A DNA stretch of 64,000 nucleotides from Streptomyces kanamyceticus (GCF_008704495.1 NZ_CP023699.1:3720001-3784000), one strand, 5' to 3'. Positions 8,244 through 17,143 are shown, counted from the stretch's first letter. Numbers and translations are program-made. The notes: generated by a model not told the origin, from the letters alone.

Positions 8244-9808
8244 AGACCCCAGGAGTCGATCTTCCCGGTGTCCTGCGCCGCGTTGTCGCTGACGCGCAGC
8301 TTCCACGTGCCGTTGGCCACCTCGGACGAGGCGTTCACGGTGTACGTGGTGTTGATGTTGTCCGAACTGCCGCCGGTCCCGTACGCCTTGAGCGTGTACG
8401 CCGTGCCGTCCGGCGCGATCAGCTGGACCTGGAGGTCGCCGATGTAGGTGTGCTGGATGACGACGGGGACGGACAGGGAGGCGGGCGCGTTGCCGTCGAC
8501 ACCGGTGACGTTGATCGGCGACTCGGCCGTGGCGTTGTCGTTGATGGCGAAGTCTTCGGTGTTGCTGAACGTCTTGCCCGGCGGGTTCGTGGTGCCGCCC
8601 GTGACGTTCAGGAGGCGGTTGGGCGAGCCGGTGCCCGGGCTGCCCACGACGCCGGTCGACGAGGCGCTGACCAGGCCCGCGGAGACCTGCGCCGGGGTCG
8701 ACGAGGGGTTCGCGCCGAGGTAGATCGCGGCCGCGCCCGCGACGTGCGGAGACGCCATCGACGTACCGGAGATGGTGTTGGTCGCCGTGTCGTTGGTGTT
8801 CCACGTCGAGGTGATCGAGGAGCCGGGCGCGAAGATGTCGAGGATGCTGCCGTAGTTCGAATAGCTCGCCCTGGCGTCGGTGTTGGTCGTGGCACCGACG
8901 GTGATGGCCTCCGCCACGCGCGCGGGGGACTTGGTCGACGCGTCGGTCGACTCGTTGCCCGCCGCGACCGCGTACGTGATGCCGGACGCGATGGAGTTGC
9001 GCACGGCCGTGTCGAGCGCGCTGTCGGCACCGCCGCCGAGCGACATGTTGGCGACGGCGGGCTTGACCGCGTTCTTGGTCACCCAGTCGATGCCCGCGAC
9101 GACCTGCGCCGTGGTGCCCGAACCCGAGTTGTTCAGGACGCGGACGCCGACGATCTTGGCCTTCTTGGCGACGCCGTGCAGGGTGCCCGCGACGGTGCCC
9201 GCGACGTGCGTGCCGTGGCCGTGGCCGTCCTGCGCGGTGTTGTCGTTGTCGATGGCGTCGTAGCCGTAGGAGGCGCGGCCGCCGAAGTCGGTGTGGCTGA
9301 TGCGGACACCGGTGTCGATGATGTACGCCGTGACGCCCTCGCCCGCGGAGTCCGGGTAGGTGTACTTCTGGTCGAGCGGCAGGTTCTTCTGGTCGATGCG
9401 GTCCAGGCCCCAGGACGGCGGGTTGTTCTGGGTCGCGGTGGCAGTGAACGTCCGGTTCTGTACGACGGTGTCGACGGCCGGGTCGGCCGCGAACTTCTTC
9501 GCCTCGGACTCGGTGAGCTCGACCGCGTAGCCGTTGAGGGCCTTGTCGTAGGTCCGCTCGATCTTCGCGCCGTACGCCTTGGCGAGGGCCTTGCCCTCGG
9601 CGGAGCGGGCCTTCGGGGCGTCCTCGTCGAGGCTCACGATGTAGCTGTTCTTGATCGAGCCGGGGACACCGGCGTTCTCGATCGTGCCTTCCGCGCGGTC
9701 CGGCCGGGCGGTCGCCGGAACGGCGGAGACGACGCCGAGGGCGAGGGCCGCGACCGCTGTCGCGCTGATCCCGGCCAGTCTTCGGCGGGTATGACGCATC
9801 ACTGCCAT
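8234..9808 (-). CDS. Secreted S8 family serine peptidase (subtilase) with P/Homo B domain
   Basis: A 524-residue preproenzyme. A signal peptide (MRHTRRRLAG, then ISATAVAALALGVVSAVPATA) is followed by an I9 propeptide (about 50-120: SYIVSLDEDAP, NGYAVELTE). The catalytic domain has Asp165 in AYIIDTGV, His201 in GHGTHVAGT, Asn285 in AAGNES and Ser350 in SGTSMASPHVAG. The C-terminal P domain (about 405-524) contains SVPVVIQHTYIGDLQVQL and NGTWKLRVSDNA, as in proprotein convertases and S. griseus-type aminopeptidases. ATG 9806-9808 follows GAGGAGG; the longer upstream frame is not protein-like. Expected to be an exported protease. Confidence 0.93.
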   Translation of the reverse strand: MAVMRHTRRRLAGISATAVAALALGVVSAVPATARPDRAEGTIENAGVPGSIKNSYIVSLDEDAPKARSAEGKALAKAYGAKIERTYDKALNGYAVELTESEAKKFAADPAVDTVVQNRTFTATATQNNPPSWGLDRIDQKNLPLDQKYTYPDSAGEGVTAYIIDTGVRISHTDFGGRASYGYDAIDNDNTAQDGHGHGTHVAGTVAGTLHGVAKKAKIVGVRVLNNSGSGTTAQVVAGIDWVTKNAVKPAVANMSLGGGADSALDTAVRNSIASGITYAVAAGNESTDASTKSPARVAEAITVGATTNTDARASYSNYGSILDIFAPGSSITSTWNTNDTATNTISGTSMASPHVAGAAAIYLGANPSSTPAQVSAGLVSASSTGVVGSPGTGSPNRLLNVTGGTTNPPGKTFSNTEDFAINDNATAESPINVTGVDGNAPASLSVPVVIQHTYIGDLQVQLIAPDGTAYTLKAYGTGGSSDNINTTYTVNASSEVANGTWKLRVSDNAAQDTGKIDSWGLQF

Positions 9809-10205
9809 CTGAGGGGTCCTCCTCAATAGGTGCTGCGCTGGTGGGGGTTCGGTGCCATTGATGCCTTTGGTGCCGTTGGTGCCCACACTCGCGGAAGCGT
9901 CGGGCAGGAACATGTCAAGGCAACATGCCGATCCTTGCCTCCGTCGGGACGAAAGATTGGCGGATCCATAGGAATCCCACAAGGGCCAGGTTCGGACGTA
10001 ACTCGACTGTCGTACAAGTGTCATGACAGGTCGTCAGGAACTGTCATGAAGGGGGCGGGGCGCGTACGGAGGCCGTGCGGAAGCGGCACCGGGGTCGCGT
10101 GGGGGGCGTGTGCGGGGCCGTACGGAGGGGGCTCGCGAACGCCACCGCGGCCCGCCACCAAGTAGGGGGTGAGACCGCCGTCCGGCGGTCCGGGAGGGAG
10201 GGCTC

Positions 10206-10772
10206 ATGACACCGGACGAATGGGCGGGGCCCACCAGCGACGAAGCCCTGCTGGCCCGCGCCGCGCGGGACGCGACGGCCTTCGAACCGCTGGTGGTGCG
10301 CCACTCGGCGGCGCTGCACGGGTACTTCGCCCGGCGCGCGCCCGGCGCCGCGGATGACCTGCTCGCCGAGGCGTGGCTCCAGGCGTACGCCGCTCGGCGC
10401 GGGTTCGACGCGGCGCGCGGCCCCGCACGGGCCTGGCTCTTCGGCGTGGCCAGAAACGTCCTGTCGGCGCACTGGCGACACGCCGCCCGTCAGCGCCCCG
10501 GGCCGTCCGGCGAGGCCCGCGACGACCCGTGGGACGCGGTCGACGCGCGGCTCGACGCGGCGGCCGTGGCACCGGCGTTGCGCGGGGCGCTCGCCGAACT
10601 GCCCGCCGAGGAGCGCGAGTTGCTCCTGCTCGTCGCCTGGGAGCAGTTGACGCCCGGGGAGGCGGCCGCGGTGGTCGGCGTCCCCGCGGGGACGGCCCGC
10701 TCGCGGCTGCACCGCGCCCGTACCCGGCTGCGCTCCGGCGCGCCCCTCAACCTGACAGGAGACCCGGCATGA
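10206..10772 (+). CDS. ECF-type RNA polymerase sigma factor
   Basis: A 188-residue protein. Region 2 (about 15-85) has FEPLVVRHSAALHGYFARRA, DDLLAEAWLQAYAARRGFD and ARAWLFGVARNVLSAHWR. Region 4 (about 120-175) has ALAELPAEERELLLLVAWEQLTPGEAAAVVGVPAGTARSRLHRAR, the -35 recognition HTH. It replaces the housekeeping sigma for a specific regulon. RBS GGGAGGGAGGG lies just upstream of ATG 10206. It overlaps the next gene by ATGA, so it is coupled to its likely membrane partner. Confidence 0.9.
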   Translation: MTPDEWAGPTSDEALLARAARDATAFEPLVVRHSAALHGYFARRAPGAADDLLAEAWLQAYAARRGFDAARGPARAWLFGVARNVLSAHWRHAARQRPGPSGEARDDPWDAVDARLDAAAVAPALRGALAELPAEERELLLLVAWEQLTPGEAAAVVGVPAGTARSRLHRARTRLRSGAPLNLTGDPA

Positions 10773-11704
10773 CCGAACGCACCACCGACCGTGTGGACCC
10801 GCTCGACTTCCCCGGCGCCGCGCAGTTGCTCGCCGCCGGTGAGGTGCCGCCGCCCGCGCCCGTCGCCGTGACGGCGGCCCGCGAAGCGGTGGCCCGCGCG
10901 GCGGCCGCGGAGGTGACCGTCGTCCCGCTGCGCACCACCCGCGTGCCGCGCCGCGGGGGGCTGCTCGTCGCCGCTGCCGCCGTGGCCGCGATCGCCGCGG
11001 GAGCCGTGGTCTACCCCGTGCTCGACGTGGGCGGCGAACCGGCGGCGACGGCCTCGGCGAGCACGTTCCTCGACGACATGGCGGCGGTCGCGGCGGACGC
11101 CCCCGCGACGCACGCGCCGTACTGGAAGGTCCGCGTCGAGACGGTCAACCAGGACGACGGCAAACGCACGGACACCACGTTCTTCGACCGCGTGGGCCGG
11201 ATCTGGTCGGTCGACGCGGACGGCACGGTCCACGAACCGCCCATGGGTGAGGAGGGCAAGGTCAAGAAGTGGCCGGTGGGCAAGAAGTGGCTGACGTGGC
11301 CCGAACTCGACAAGCTGCCCACCGACGAGAAGGCGCTGGCGGCGCTCTTCCCCAAGGACGCGAACAGCCGATCCCAGCAGGTCGTGATCATGCTGGAGGA
11401 CTCCCCCGCGAGCCCGGAACTGCGCGCCGCGCTCTTCCGCCTCCTCGCGGACACCCCCGGCATGAAGCTGATCGGTGACGTGCGGGACAGCAAGGGCCGC
11501 GCGGGGGTCGGGGTCGAGATCACGGCGGAGGCGGGGTTCAGCACGGGCCCCGGCAAGGGCGTGAAGTACTGGACCACGGACCGCTACATCGTCGCCCCCG
11601 ACACGGGCCTCCTCCTGGAGACGACCCACAAGATCCGCGGCCAGGACATCCCGGCGGACCGGGACACCTGGCTGGAGGTGGGGCCGGCGGATCGGGTGGG
11701 GTGA
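10769..11704 (+). CDS. Membrane-anchored partner of the sigma factor (CU044_5270-type protein)
   Basis: A 311-residue protein whose ATG overlaps the sigma-factor stop (ATGA), so the two are made together. A cytosolic N-terminus of about 65 residues is followed by one membrane helix (GGLLVAAAAVAAIAAGAVVY) and an extracytoplasmic domain with WKVRVETVNQDDGKRT, VWFDR-like and WTTDRYIVAPDTGLLLET elements. This is the layout of the CU044_5270 family found beside sigma factors in Streptomyces. It has no zinc-binding HXXXCXXC anti-sigma motif, so an anti-sigma role is inferred from position, not from a known fold. Confidence 0.75.
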   Translation: MTERTTDRVDPLDFPGAAQLLAAGEVPPPAPVAVTAAREAVARAAAAEVTVVPLRTTRVPRRGGLLVAAAAVAAIAAGAVVYPVLDVGGEPAATASASTFLDDMAAVAADAPATHAPYWKVRVETVNQDDGKRTDTTFFDRVGRIWSVDADGTVHEPPMGEEGKVKKWPVGKKWLTWPELDKLPTDEKALAALFPKDANSRSQQVVIMLEDSPASPELRAALFRLLADTPGMKLIGDVRDSKGRAGVGVEITAEAGFSTGPGKGVKYWTTDRYIVAPDTGLLLETTHKIRGQDIPADRDTWLEVGPADRVG

Positions 11705-11743
11705 GTGGGGCACGGGGCGTGGGCTGAGCGGTGCCGGGTGCGG

Positions 11744-11780
11744 GTGCCGTCGACGGGTGCCGGGGGCACGTCGACGGCAC
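11744..11780. terminator. Nested hairpin downstream of the sigma-factor operon
   Basis: Outer arms GTGCCGTCGAC (11744-11754) and GTCGACGGCAC (11770-11780) pair perfectly. The 15-base interval itself can fold as GTGCC/GGCAC. It lies 40 bp after the stop at 11704, and no U-tract follows, as usual in Streptomyces. Confidence 0.65.
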
Positions 11781-11785
11781 CTGGG

Positions 11786-12025
11786 GGGCGTCGGCTGAGC
11801 AGCGCCCAGGGCGTCGGCAGATCCCCGCTCGGGAATGTCGGCTGAGCCCATCCGGGCATGTCGGCTGGCCCGCACGGGGACGTTGCCTCCGCCCGCACCC
11901 GGGACGTCGGCCGAGCCACACCCTGCAACCTCGACCGAGAAGCCACGCCCAGGACGCCGATCGACGCGCACCCGGCAACGCCCGCCTGAGCCACACCCAA
12001 CGACCTCGACCGCCCACCCCCATAA
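11786..12025. repeat. Degenerate tandem array, unit about 23-27 bp, in a 480-bp gene-free gap
   Basis: The stretch 11705-12187 has no convincing gene. From about 11786 it is a chain of diverged units built on GACGTCGGCTGAGCC followed by a C-rich tail (cACACCC). Recognisable members include GGGAATGTCGGCTGAGCC, GGGCATGTCGGCTGGCCC, GGGACGTCGGCCGAGCC, TGCAACCTCGACCGAG and AACGACCTCGACCG. At least eight units can be picked out by eye. Long frames cross it in several phases, but their peptide is compositionally odd and matches no family I know. Confidence 0.55.
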
Positions 12026-12187
12026 GCAGGACAGCCCCCAGGCCCCAGACAGACGCGGCCCAGGACCGCCCCACCGGACGCCCCCGGCGCACGCCTCGCA
12101 CCCGTGCGCCCACGCGCCCACCCGTCCGCAGGACGGTCCCGGCGCGGCATGCCGTGCCCGGGCCGCCCCACGGAGCATCGTCGGCCC

Positions 12188-14983
12188 GTGAAGCCATACT
12201 TCGCCACCGCCCTCCTGACCGCCACCCTGACCCTGACCACCACGGGCATCACCACAGCCAGCACCGGCACCACAAGCACCACAAGCACCACCAAAGCCAC
12301 CGCCGCACGCACCCCCACCCCCCGCCCCGAGTCCCGCTGCGGACCCCCAGGCGACCCCACCTGGGCACCGACAGCCACCCGGCGCGGCCCCGCGAAGGGC
12401 GCCTACAACCCCTACGTCGGCAACGGCTACCTGGGCGTACGCGTGCCGCCCGCCGGTGCCGGATACAGCCCGCCCGACCCGGACGACAAGGACGAGAAGA
12501 CCGGCTGGCCCCTCTACACGCCCCGCTACGACGGGGCGTTCGCGGCGGGCCTCTACGCGCGCGGCCCGGCGAACACCGCCCACCGCGAGGCCATCGCCGC
12601 GCTCCCCCACTGGAGCGCCCTCGACCTCACCGTCGGCGGCGAGACCTACGGCCCCCGCAGCCGCGTCTCCGGCTACCGGCAGACCATGAACCTGCGCTGC
12701 GGCTTCGTACGCACCTCGCTGACCTGGACCACGGCAGACGGCCGCCGCACCGACCTGGCGTACGACGTCCTGACCGCCCGCGACCGGGCGCACACCGGCG
12801 CCGTACGACTCCGCCTCACCCCGCACTGGACCGGCGCGGCCACCGTCACCGACCGCATCGACGGGCGCGGCGCCCGGCGGATCGCGCAGACGGGTGGCGG
12901 GCCGCGCGGCAAGAAGACGATGGACGTGGCCTTCCGCACCGACGGCACCCACAGGGACGGCGCCGTCGCGTCCACACTCAAGGCTCCTGGAGTGACCCAT
13001 CCGGCGCGCCGCGCAAGGGAGTTGAGCAACAGCCAGTCGGCCGACTTCCGCGTCCGTGACGGCGGAACGTACGACATCACCAAGTACGTGGGAGTCGCCA
13101 CCACCCGCACGCCCACCACCCGCACACCCACCATCCGCACGCACCCCACGCCCCGCACCACCGCGCAGACCGCCTCGCGCCAGGCCGCCGCCCTCGGCTG
13201 GGACGCGCTGTTCAGCTCGCACGCGGCGGCCTGGCGGCGCCTGTGGGCCTCCGACATCGAGATCCCAGGGCGCCCCGACCTCCAACTCTGGGCGCGCTCA
13301 GCGCAGTACGGACTCCTGTCATCCACCCGCCCCGGCTCCCGCGACAGCATCGCGCCCGCCGGTCTGACCAGCGACAACTACGCGGGCATGATCTTCTGGG
13401 ACGCCGAGACCTGGATGTTCCCCGCACTGCTCGCCACCCGCCCCGATCTCGCCGAACCCGTCCTGGCCTACCGGCACTTCACCCGTGCGGCGGCCCGCGA
13501 GAACGCCTCGAAGACCTCGGTGAAGGGCCTCTTCTACCCGTGGACCAGCGCGAGCCGGGGCGCCCTGTGGTCGGAGTGCCAGAGCTGGTATCCGCCGCAC
13601 TGCGTCCAACAGAACCACCTCCAGGGCGACATCGCGCTCGCCGCCTGGCAGTACTACCTGGCGACGGGTGACCGCGCCTGGCTGCGCGAGCGCGGCGGGC
13701 CGCTCCTGAAGGGCATCGCCGAGTACTGGATGTCGCGCACCACCCTGAACAAGGACGGGAGTTACTCGATCCAGAACGTCGCGGGCCCCGACGAGTACAG
13801 CAACGGCGTCACCGACGGCGTCTACACCAACACCGTCGCCGCGACGGCCCTGCGCGCCGCCGCCCGCGCGGCCCGCGTCCTCGGCGAGCAGGCCCCCGCG
13901 GCATGGACGCGGACCGCCGACCGGATCCGCATCCCGTACGACAAGAAGCGCAAGATCTATCTCCAGTACGCCGGTTACGCCGACTCGACCATCAAGCAGG
14001 CCGACACCGTCCTGCTGACCTACCCGCTGGACTGGCCCATGCCGAAGGGCGCGGCCGCCGCCACCCTCGACCACTACAGCGCCCGCACCGACCCGGACGG
14101 ACCCGCGATGACGGACTCCGTGCACGCGATCGACGCGGCCGCGATCGGTGAGCCCGGCTGCTCCTCGTACACCTATCTCCAGCGCTCCGTACGCCCGTTC
14201 ATGCGCGGCCCGTTCGCGCTCTTCTCGGAGTCGCGCGGCACGAAGGCGGGCGCGGGCGACGCGCTCGCCGGGTCGCCCGCGCAGGACTTCCTCACCGGCA
14301 AGGGCGGTTTCCTCCAGGTGTTCACGCACGGGCTCACGGGGCTCAGGCTGCGCGAGGGCGACGCGCTGCACCTGGACCCGACGCTGCCGCCGCAGCTCGC
14401 GAAGGGGGGCGTGAAGCTGCGCGGGATGCGGTGGCGCGGGCGGACGTATGACATCGCGATCGGCCCCAAGGAGACGACGGTCAGGCTGACTTCGGGCGAC
14501 GCCTTCCGCGTCGAATCACCACGCGTCGAATCACCGCGCGTCAAGTCACAGCACGTCGAGTCACCGCGCGGCGGCACCGTCACCGTCGCCCCGGGCTCCC
14601 CCGCCGTACTCAAGACCCGCCGCCCCGATCTGACCCCGACGACGGACGCGGCGCGCTGCCGCCCGGCGACGGCGACCTCCGAGGACCCGGGCCTGTACGC
14701 GGCCGCCGCGGTGGACGGCAACCCGGTCACGGCCTGGTCGCCGACCGCGCGGAACGCATCCCTGACCGTCGACCTCGGCCGCCCGGTCCGGCTCGGCGCG
14801 ATCAGCCCCAAGTGGGCGGTGCGGCCGGCGAGTCAGCGCGTCCAGACATCGAAGGACGGACACACCTGGCACGCGCCCGACGCGACCCCGGCCCGCCACG
14901 TGCGGATCACGGTCCGGGCGGGCGACAAGGCACCATCACTGCGCGAACTCACGGTGAAACGCAGCAGCCCAACGTCAAACTGA
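12188..14983 (+). CDS. Secreted glycoside hydrolase family 65 enzyme with C-terminal discoidin-like domain
   Basis: A 931-residue exported protein. A signal peptide (FATALLTATLTLTTTGITTAS) and a Thr/Ser-rich linker precede the GH65 N-terminal sandwich (NPYVGNGYLGVRVPP). The (alpha/alpha)6 barrel follows, with AGMIFWDAETWMFPALL, QNHLQGDIALAAWQYY and NVAGPDEYSNGVTDGVYTN, in which Glu536 is the expected general acid. The C-terminal 115 residues (DPGLYAAAAVDGNPVTAWSP, then SQRVQTSKDG) are F5/8 type C-like. GH65 includes trehalase-, kojibiose- and collagen-glucoside-type hydrolases as well as phosphorylases; export argues for a hydrolase, but the substrate is open. A tandem RVESP-type repeat (about residues 777-797) and a TRTPT repeat (about 305-320) interrupt it. 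GTG 12188 is preceded by GGAG. Confidence 0.85.
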   Translation: MKPYFATALLTATLTLTTTGITTASTGTTSTTSTTKATAARTPTPRPESRCGPPGDPTWAPTATRRGPAKGAYNPYVGNGYLGVRVPPAGAGYSPPDPDDKDEKTGWPLYTPRYDGAFAAGLYARGPANTAHREAIAALPHWSALDLTVGGETYGPRSRVSGYRQTMNLRCGFVRTSLTWTTADGRRTDLAYDVLTARDRAHTGAVRLRLTPHWTGAATVTDRIDGRGARRIAQTGGGPRGKKTMDVAFRTDGTHRDGAVASTLKAPGVTHPARRARELSNSQSADFRVRDGGTYDITKYVGVATTRTPTTRTPTIRTHPTPRTTAQTASRQAAALGWDALFSSHAAAWRRLWASDIEIPGRPDLQLWARSAQYGLLSSTRPGSRDSIAPAGLTSDNYAGMIFWDAETWMFPALLATRPDLAEPVLAYRHFTRAAARENASKTSVKGLFYPWTSASRGALWSECQSWYPPHCVQQNHLQGDIALAAWQYYLATGDRAWLRERGGPLLKGIAEYWMSRTTLNKDGSYSIQNVAGPDEYSNGVTDGVYTNTVAATALRAAARAARVLGEQAPAAWTRTADRIRIPYDKKRKIYLQYAGYADSTIKQADTVLLTYPLDWPMPKGAAAATLDHYSARTDPDGPAMTDSVHAIDAAAIGEPGCSSYTYLQRSVRPFMRGPFALFSESRGTKAGAGDALAGSPAQDFLTGKGGFLQVFTHGLTGLRLREGDALHLDPTLPPQLAKGGVKLRGMRWRGRTYDIAIGPKETTVRLTSGDAFRVESPRVESPRVKSQHVESPRGGTVTVAPGSPAVLKTRRPDLTPTTDAARCRPATATSEDPGLYAAAAVDGNPVTAWSPTARNASLTVDLGRPVRLGAISPKWAVRPASQRVQTSKDGHTWHAPDATPARHVRITVRAGDKAPSLRELTVKRSSPTSN

Positions 14984-14986
14984 CGA

Positions 14987-16399
14987 TCACTCAGGAAGTC
15001 GCGGCCGACGCCTCCCGTGCCCGGTCGCGGCCTCGTAGGCGGCGCCCACCTCCAGGACGGCCCGGTCGGCGCGCGAGGGGCCGACGATCTGCAGCCCGAC
15101 CGGGAGCCCGTCGGGCGTGAACCCGGCGGGCACGGAGAGCGCGGGCGTGGCAGGGACGGAGAGGAGGTACGCCGAGCGCATCCAGTCGATGTAGGTGTGC
15201 TGCGGCTGCCCGTCGACGACGGCCGGATACTCCAACTCCACGGGAAACGGCGCTACTTGACTCACCGGCGCGAGCAACACGTCGTACCGCTCGAAGAAGC
15301 GGGCCACCGCCAGATGGATGCGGGTGCGCTCGGTGGTGGCGCGGGCGAGGTCGGCGCCGGTGAGCTTGCGCCCCTCCTCGATGTTCCACACGAGGCTCGG
15401 CTTGAGGGCGCCGGGGGCCGCTTCGAGGAACACCCCGAGCGACAGCTCGAAGGACTGCGCGCGCAGCGTACGGAAGACCTCGTCGGCACCGTCGAGATCA
15501 GGGCACGCCTCCTCCACGTGACACCCCAACTCCTCGAAAACCTTGACCTGTTCGTCGAGTACGCCGCGCACATCCGAGTCGACGGGCACTCTGCCCCCGA
15601 GATCGGGCGCCCAGGCGACCCGCAGCCCTCGAAGATCACGCTCAAGGGGCGCACGGAACACCTCACCCGGCGTCTCCAACGAGAGCGGACAGCGCGGATC
15701 GGGCCCTGCCATCACCGAGAGCAACAGCGCGACGTCGGCGACCGTGCGCCCCATCGGCCCGGCGACGGTCAGGCTCCCCCACAGGTCGAGGGCCGGATGG
15801 ACGGGCACGCGCCCCGGTGTCGTACGCAGCCCGACGACATTGCAGAAGGAGGCGGGATTGCGCAGCGAACCGCCCATGTCGCTGCCGTCGGCGATCGGTT
15901 GAAGCCCGGCGGCGAGCGCGGCAGCCGCCCCACCGCTACTGCCACCCGCACTGCGGTCGAGCCCGTACGGGTTGCGGGTGGCACCGAAGACGGGATTGAA
16001 GGTGTGCGAACCGGCGGCGAATTCAGGGATATTGGTCTTCCCCATCCGAATGGCACCGCCCAACTCAATCCTCTGTACGAGCAGTTCATCCTCATCGGGC
16101 ACGAAGTCGGCGAGCAGCGGCGACCCTTGCGTGGTGCGCATGCCGCGCGTGAGGTGCGTGTCCTTGAAGGCGATGGGAAGCCCGTGGAGCGGCCCCGGCT
16201 CCACCCCGCGCACAAGCCGCTCATCGGCCTCCGCCGCAGCGGCGAGCGCACCATCCGCATCAAGCGTGACGATGGCGTTGACGACGGGATTGACCCGCTC
16301 GATCCGCGCCAGATGAGCCGCGACCACCTCACGCGCCGAAAGCTCCCGACAACGAACGAGCCGCGCGAGCTCGGTGGCGTCCAGCAGACAGATGTCCAT
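14987..16399 (-). CDS. Amidase (amidase-signature family)
   Basis: A 470-residue enzyme of the Ser-cisSer-Lys family. The catalytic lysine lies in LPIAFKDTHLTRG, the Gly/Ser-rich signature is GLDRSAGGSSGGAAAALAAG, and the nucleophile region is PIADGSDMGGSLRNPASF. The C-terminus PAGFTPDGLPVGLQIVGP is also typical. It hydrolyses carboxamides; relatives include 6-aminohexanoate-cyclic-dimer hydrolase and GatA-like enzymes, and the missing GatBC neighbours argue against GatA. Its stop is 3 bp from that of the convergent GH65 gene. Its start overlaps the 3' end of the upstream hypothetical gene by 71 bp. Confidence 0.9.
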   Translation of the reverse strand: MDICLLDATELARLVRCRELSAREVVAAHLARIERVNPVVNAIVTLDADGALAAAAEADERLVRGVEPGPLHGLPIAFKDTHLTRGMRTTQGSPLLADFVPDEDELLVQRIELGGAIRMGKTNIPEFAAGSHTFNPVFGATRNPYGLDRSAGGSSGGAAAALAAGLQPIADGSDMGGSLRNPASFCNVVGLRTTPGRVPVHPALDLWGSLTVAGPMGRTVADVALLLSVMAGPDPRCPLSLETPGEVFRAPLERDLRGLRVAWAPDLGGRVPVDSDVRGVLDEQVKVFEELGCHVEEACPDLDGADEVFRTLRAQSFELSLGVFLEAAPGALKPSLVWNIEEGRKLTGADLARATTERTRIHLAVARFFERYDVLLAPVSQVAPFPVELEYPAVVDGQPQHTYIDWMRSAYLLSVPATPALSVPAGFTPDGLPVGLQIVGPSRADRAVLEVGAAYEAATGHGRRRPRLPE

Positions 16400-16967
16400 G
16401 CGGGGAGTCTGCCCAGGGGAACGCGGGTTCCCCGGCGGGTATCAGCCTTCTGCCGCGCGGGGCCCGGGGTGGGGCCTCAGTCCACCGAGCCGGAATCAGA
16501 GGCAGGAGGCGCACGGGAGCCTGTTCGCCCGGCGCGAGCTCGGGAGCGAACTCGACCCACACACGGGCGATGTCCAGTGCGGCCGCCCCGTCGGCTCTCC
16601 GGTTGCCGATGTCCCACATCGGCCGCAGAACCCCGGCTCCGGGTATGGGTGTGCACCGGAACGTCTCATCGGCGGGGCGGAGTACGAGTTCAGCCCGAAT
16701 GCCCCCTACCTGCGCCTCGGCGCCCCGCCACCAGCACCACTCCCGACTCCGCTCGAACCCCAGCAGTCCCGCCGCCGCTCCCATCCCCTCCCAGAACCCC
16801 GCCGGCGCGGTCCATCCGCCCTTCAGCTCCAGAAGCAGGTCGAGCGCCACTTCCCACTCGTCGTGCGCGAGATGGTCCCAGACATCAGAAACGGTGATGT
16901 CGTCGTCGCTGGCAATGCCTTCGGGCACCAGCAGCGAGGCGGCTTCAAGCATCCCGACGACGTCCAT
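16329..16967 (-). CDS. Hypothetical protein with EF-Tu-like beta-barrel segment
   Basis: A 212-residue protein that I do not recognise by name. The N-terminal half is acidic and helical (MDVVGMLEAASLLVPEG, TVSDVWDHLAHDEWEVALDLL). The second half has VLRPMWDIGNR, then DIARVWVEFAPELAPGEQAPVRLLPLIPARW, resembling the domain-2-like beta-barrel seen in several actinobacterial hypotheticals. The last about 40 residues (PAGEPAFPWADS onward) do not continue that fold and overlap the amidase start, so a C-terminal frameshift is possible. ATG 16965-16967 is taken; GTG at 16991 is an alternative, and neither has a good RBS. Confidence 0.6.
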   Translation of the reverse strand: MDVVGMLEAASLLVPEGIASDDDITVSDVWDHLAHDEWEVALDLLLELKGGWTAPAGFWEGMGAAAGLLGFERSREWCWWRGAEAQVGGIRAELVLRPADETFRCTPIPGAGVLRPMWDIGNRRADGAAALDIARVWVEFAPELAPGEQAPVRLLPLIPARWTEAPPRAPRGRRLIPAGEPAFPWADSPHGHLSAGRHRARAARSLSGAFGA

Positions 16968-16987
16968 GCACCCATTGTCGACCAGCG

Positions 16988-17143
16988 GCACAACTGGATG
17001 CGCCCGCCGTGCACGCCTACGAACTCGACGGGCCGACCGGCTCGTACGCGCCGGCAGGGATTTTCCGCCACGCGCTCCAGCAGTCCGTCCCGTTCGAGAT
17101 CACTCTCGAACGGGACAAGCTCACGCCGGGCCACTCGGGCTGA
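16988..17143 (+). pseudogene. 3' remnant of a Uma2-family (DUF820) gene
   Basis: On the plus strand, codons ending at TGA 17141-17143 read PAVHAYELDGPTGSYAPAG then IFRHALQQSVPFEITLERDK. The Tyr-x-x-x-Gly-x-Phe then Pro-Phe-x-Ile-x-Leu pattern is the last two strands of Uma2-type PD-(D/E)XK nuclease-like proteins, which are numerous in Streptomyces. Nothing upstream in this frame continues the fold; the hypothetical gene on the other strand begins there. It is a 5'-deleted fragment at the edge of the island. Confidence 0.5.

Noticed and set aside
10206..11704. A zinc-dependent anti-sigma factor as partner of the sigma factor
   Set aside because: The downstream membrane protein has no HXXXCXXC motif, so only a positional partner role is stated.
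10490..13285. A 931-codon minus-strand open frame across the sigma-factor operon and GH65 gene
   Set aside because: It is the antisense of two real genes and the repeat array. The peptide is Gly/Arg/Ala-rich with no fold or motif, a normal effect of high GC.
14987..16399. GatA subunit of the amidotransferase
   Set aside because: Amidase-signature motifs fit, but there is no gatB or gatC neighbour and the C-terminus looks like a stand-alone amidase.
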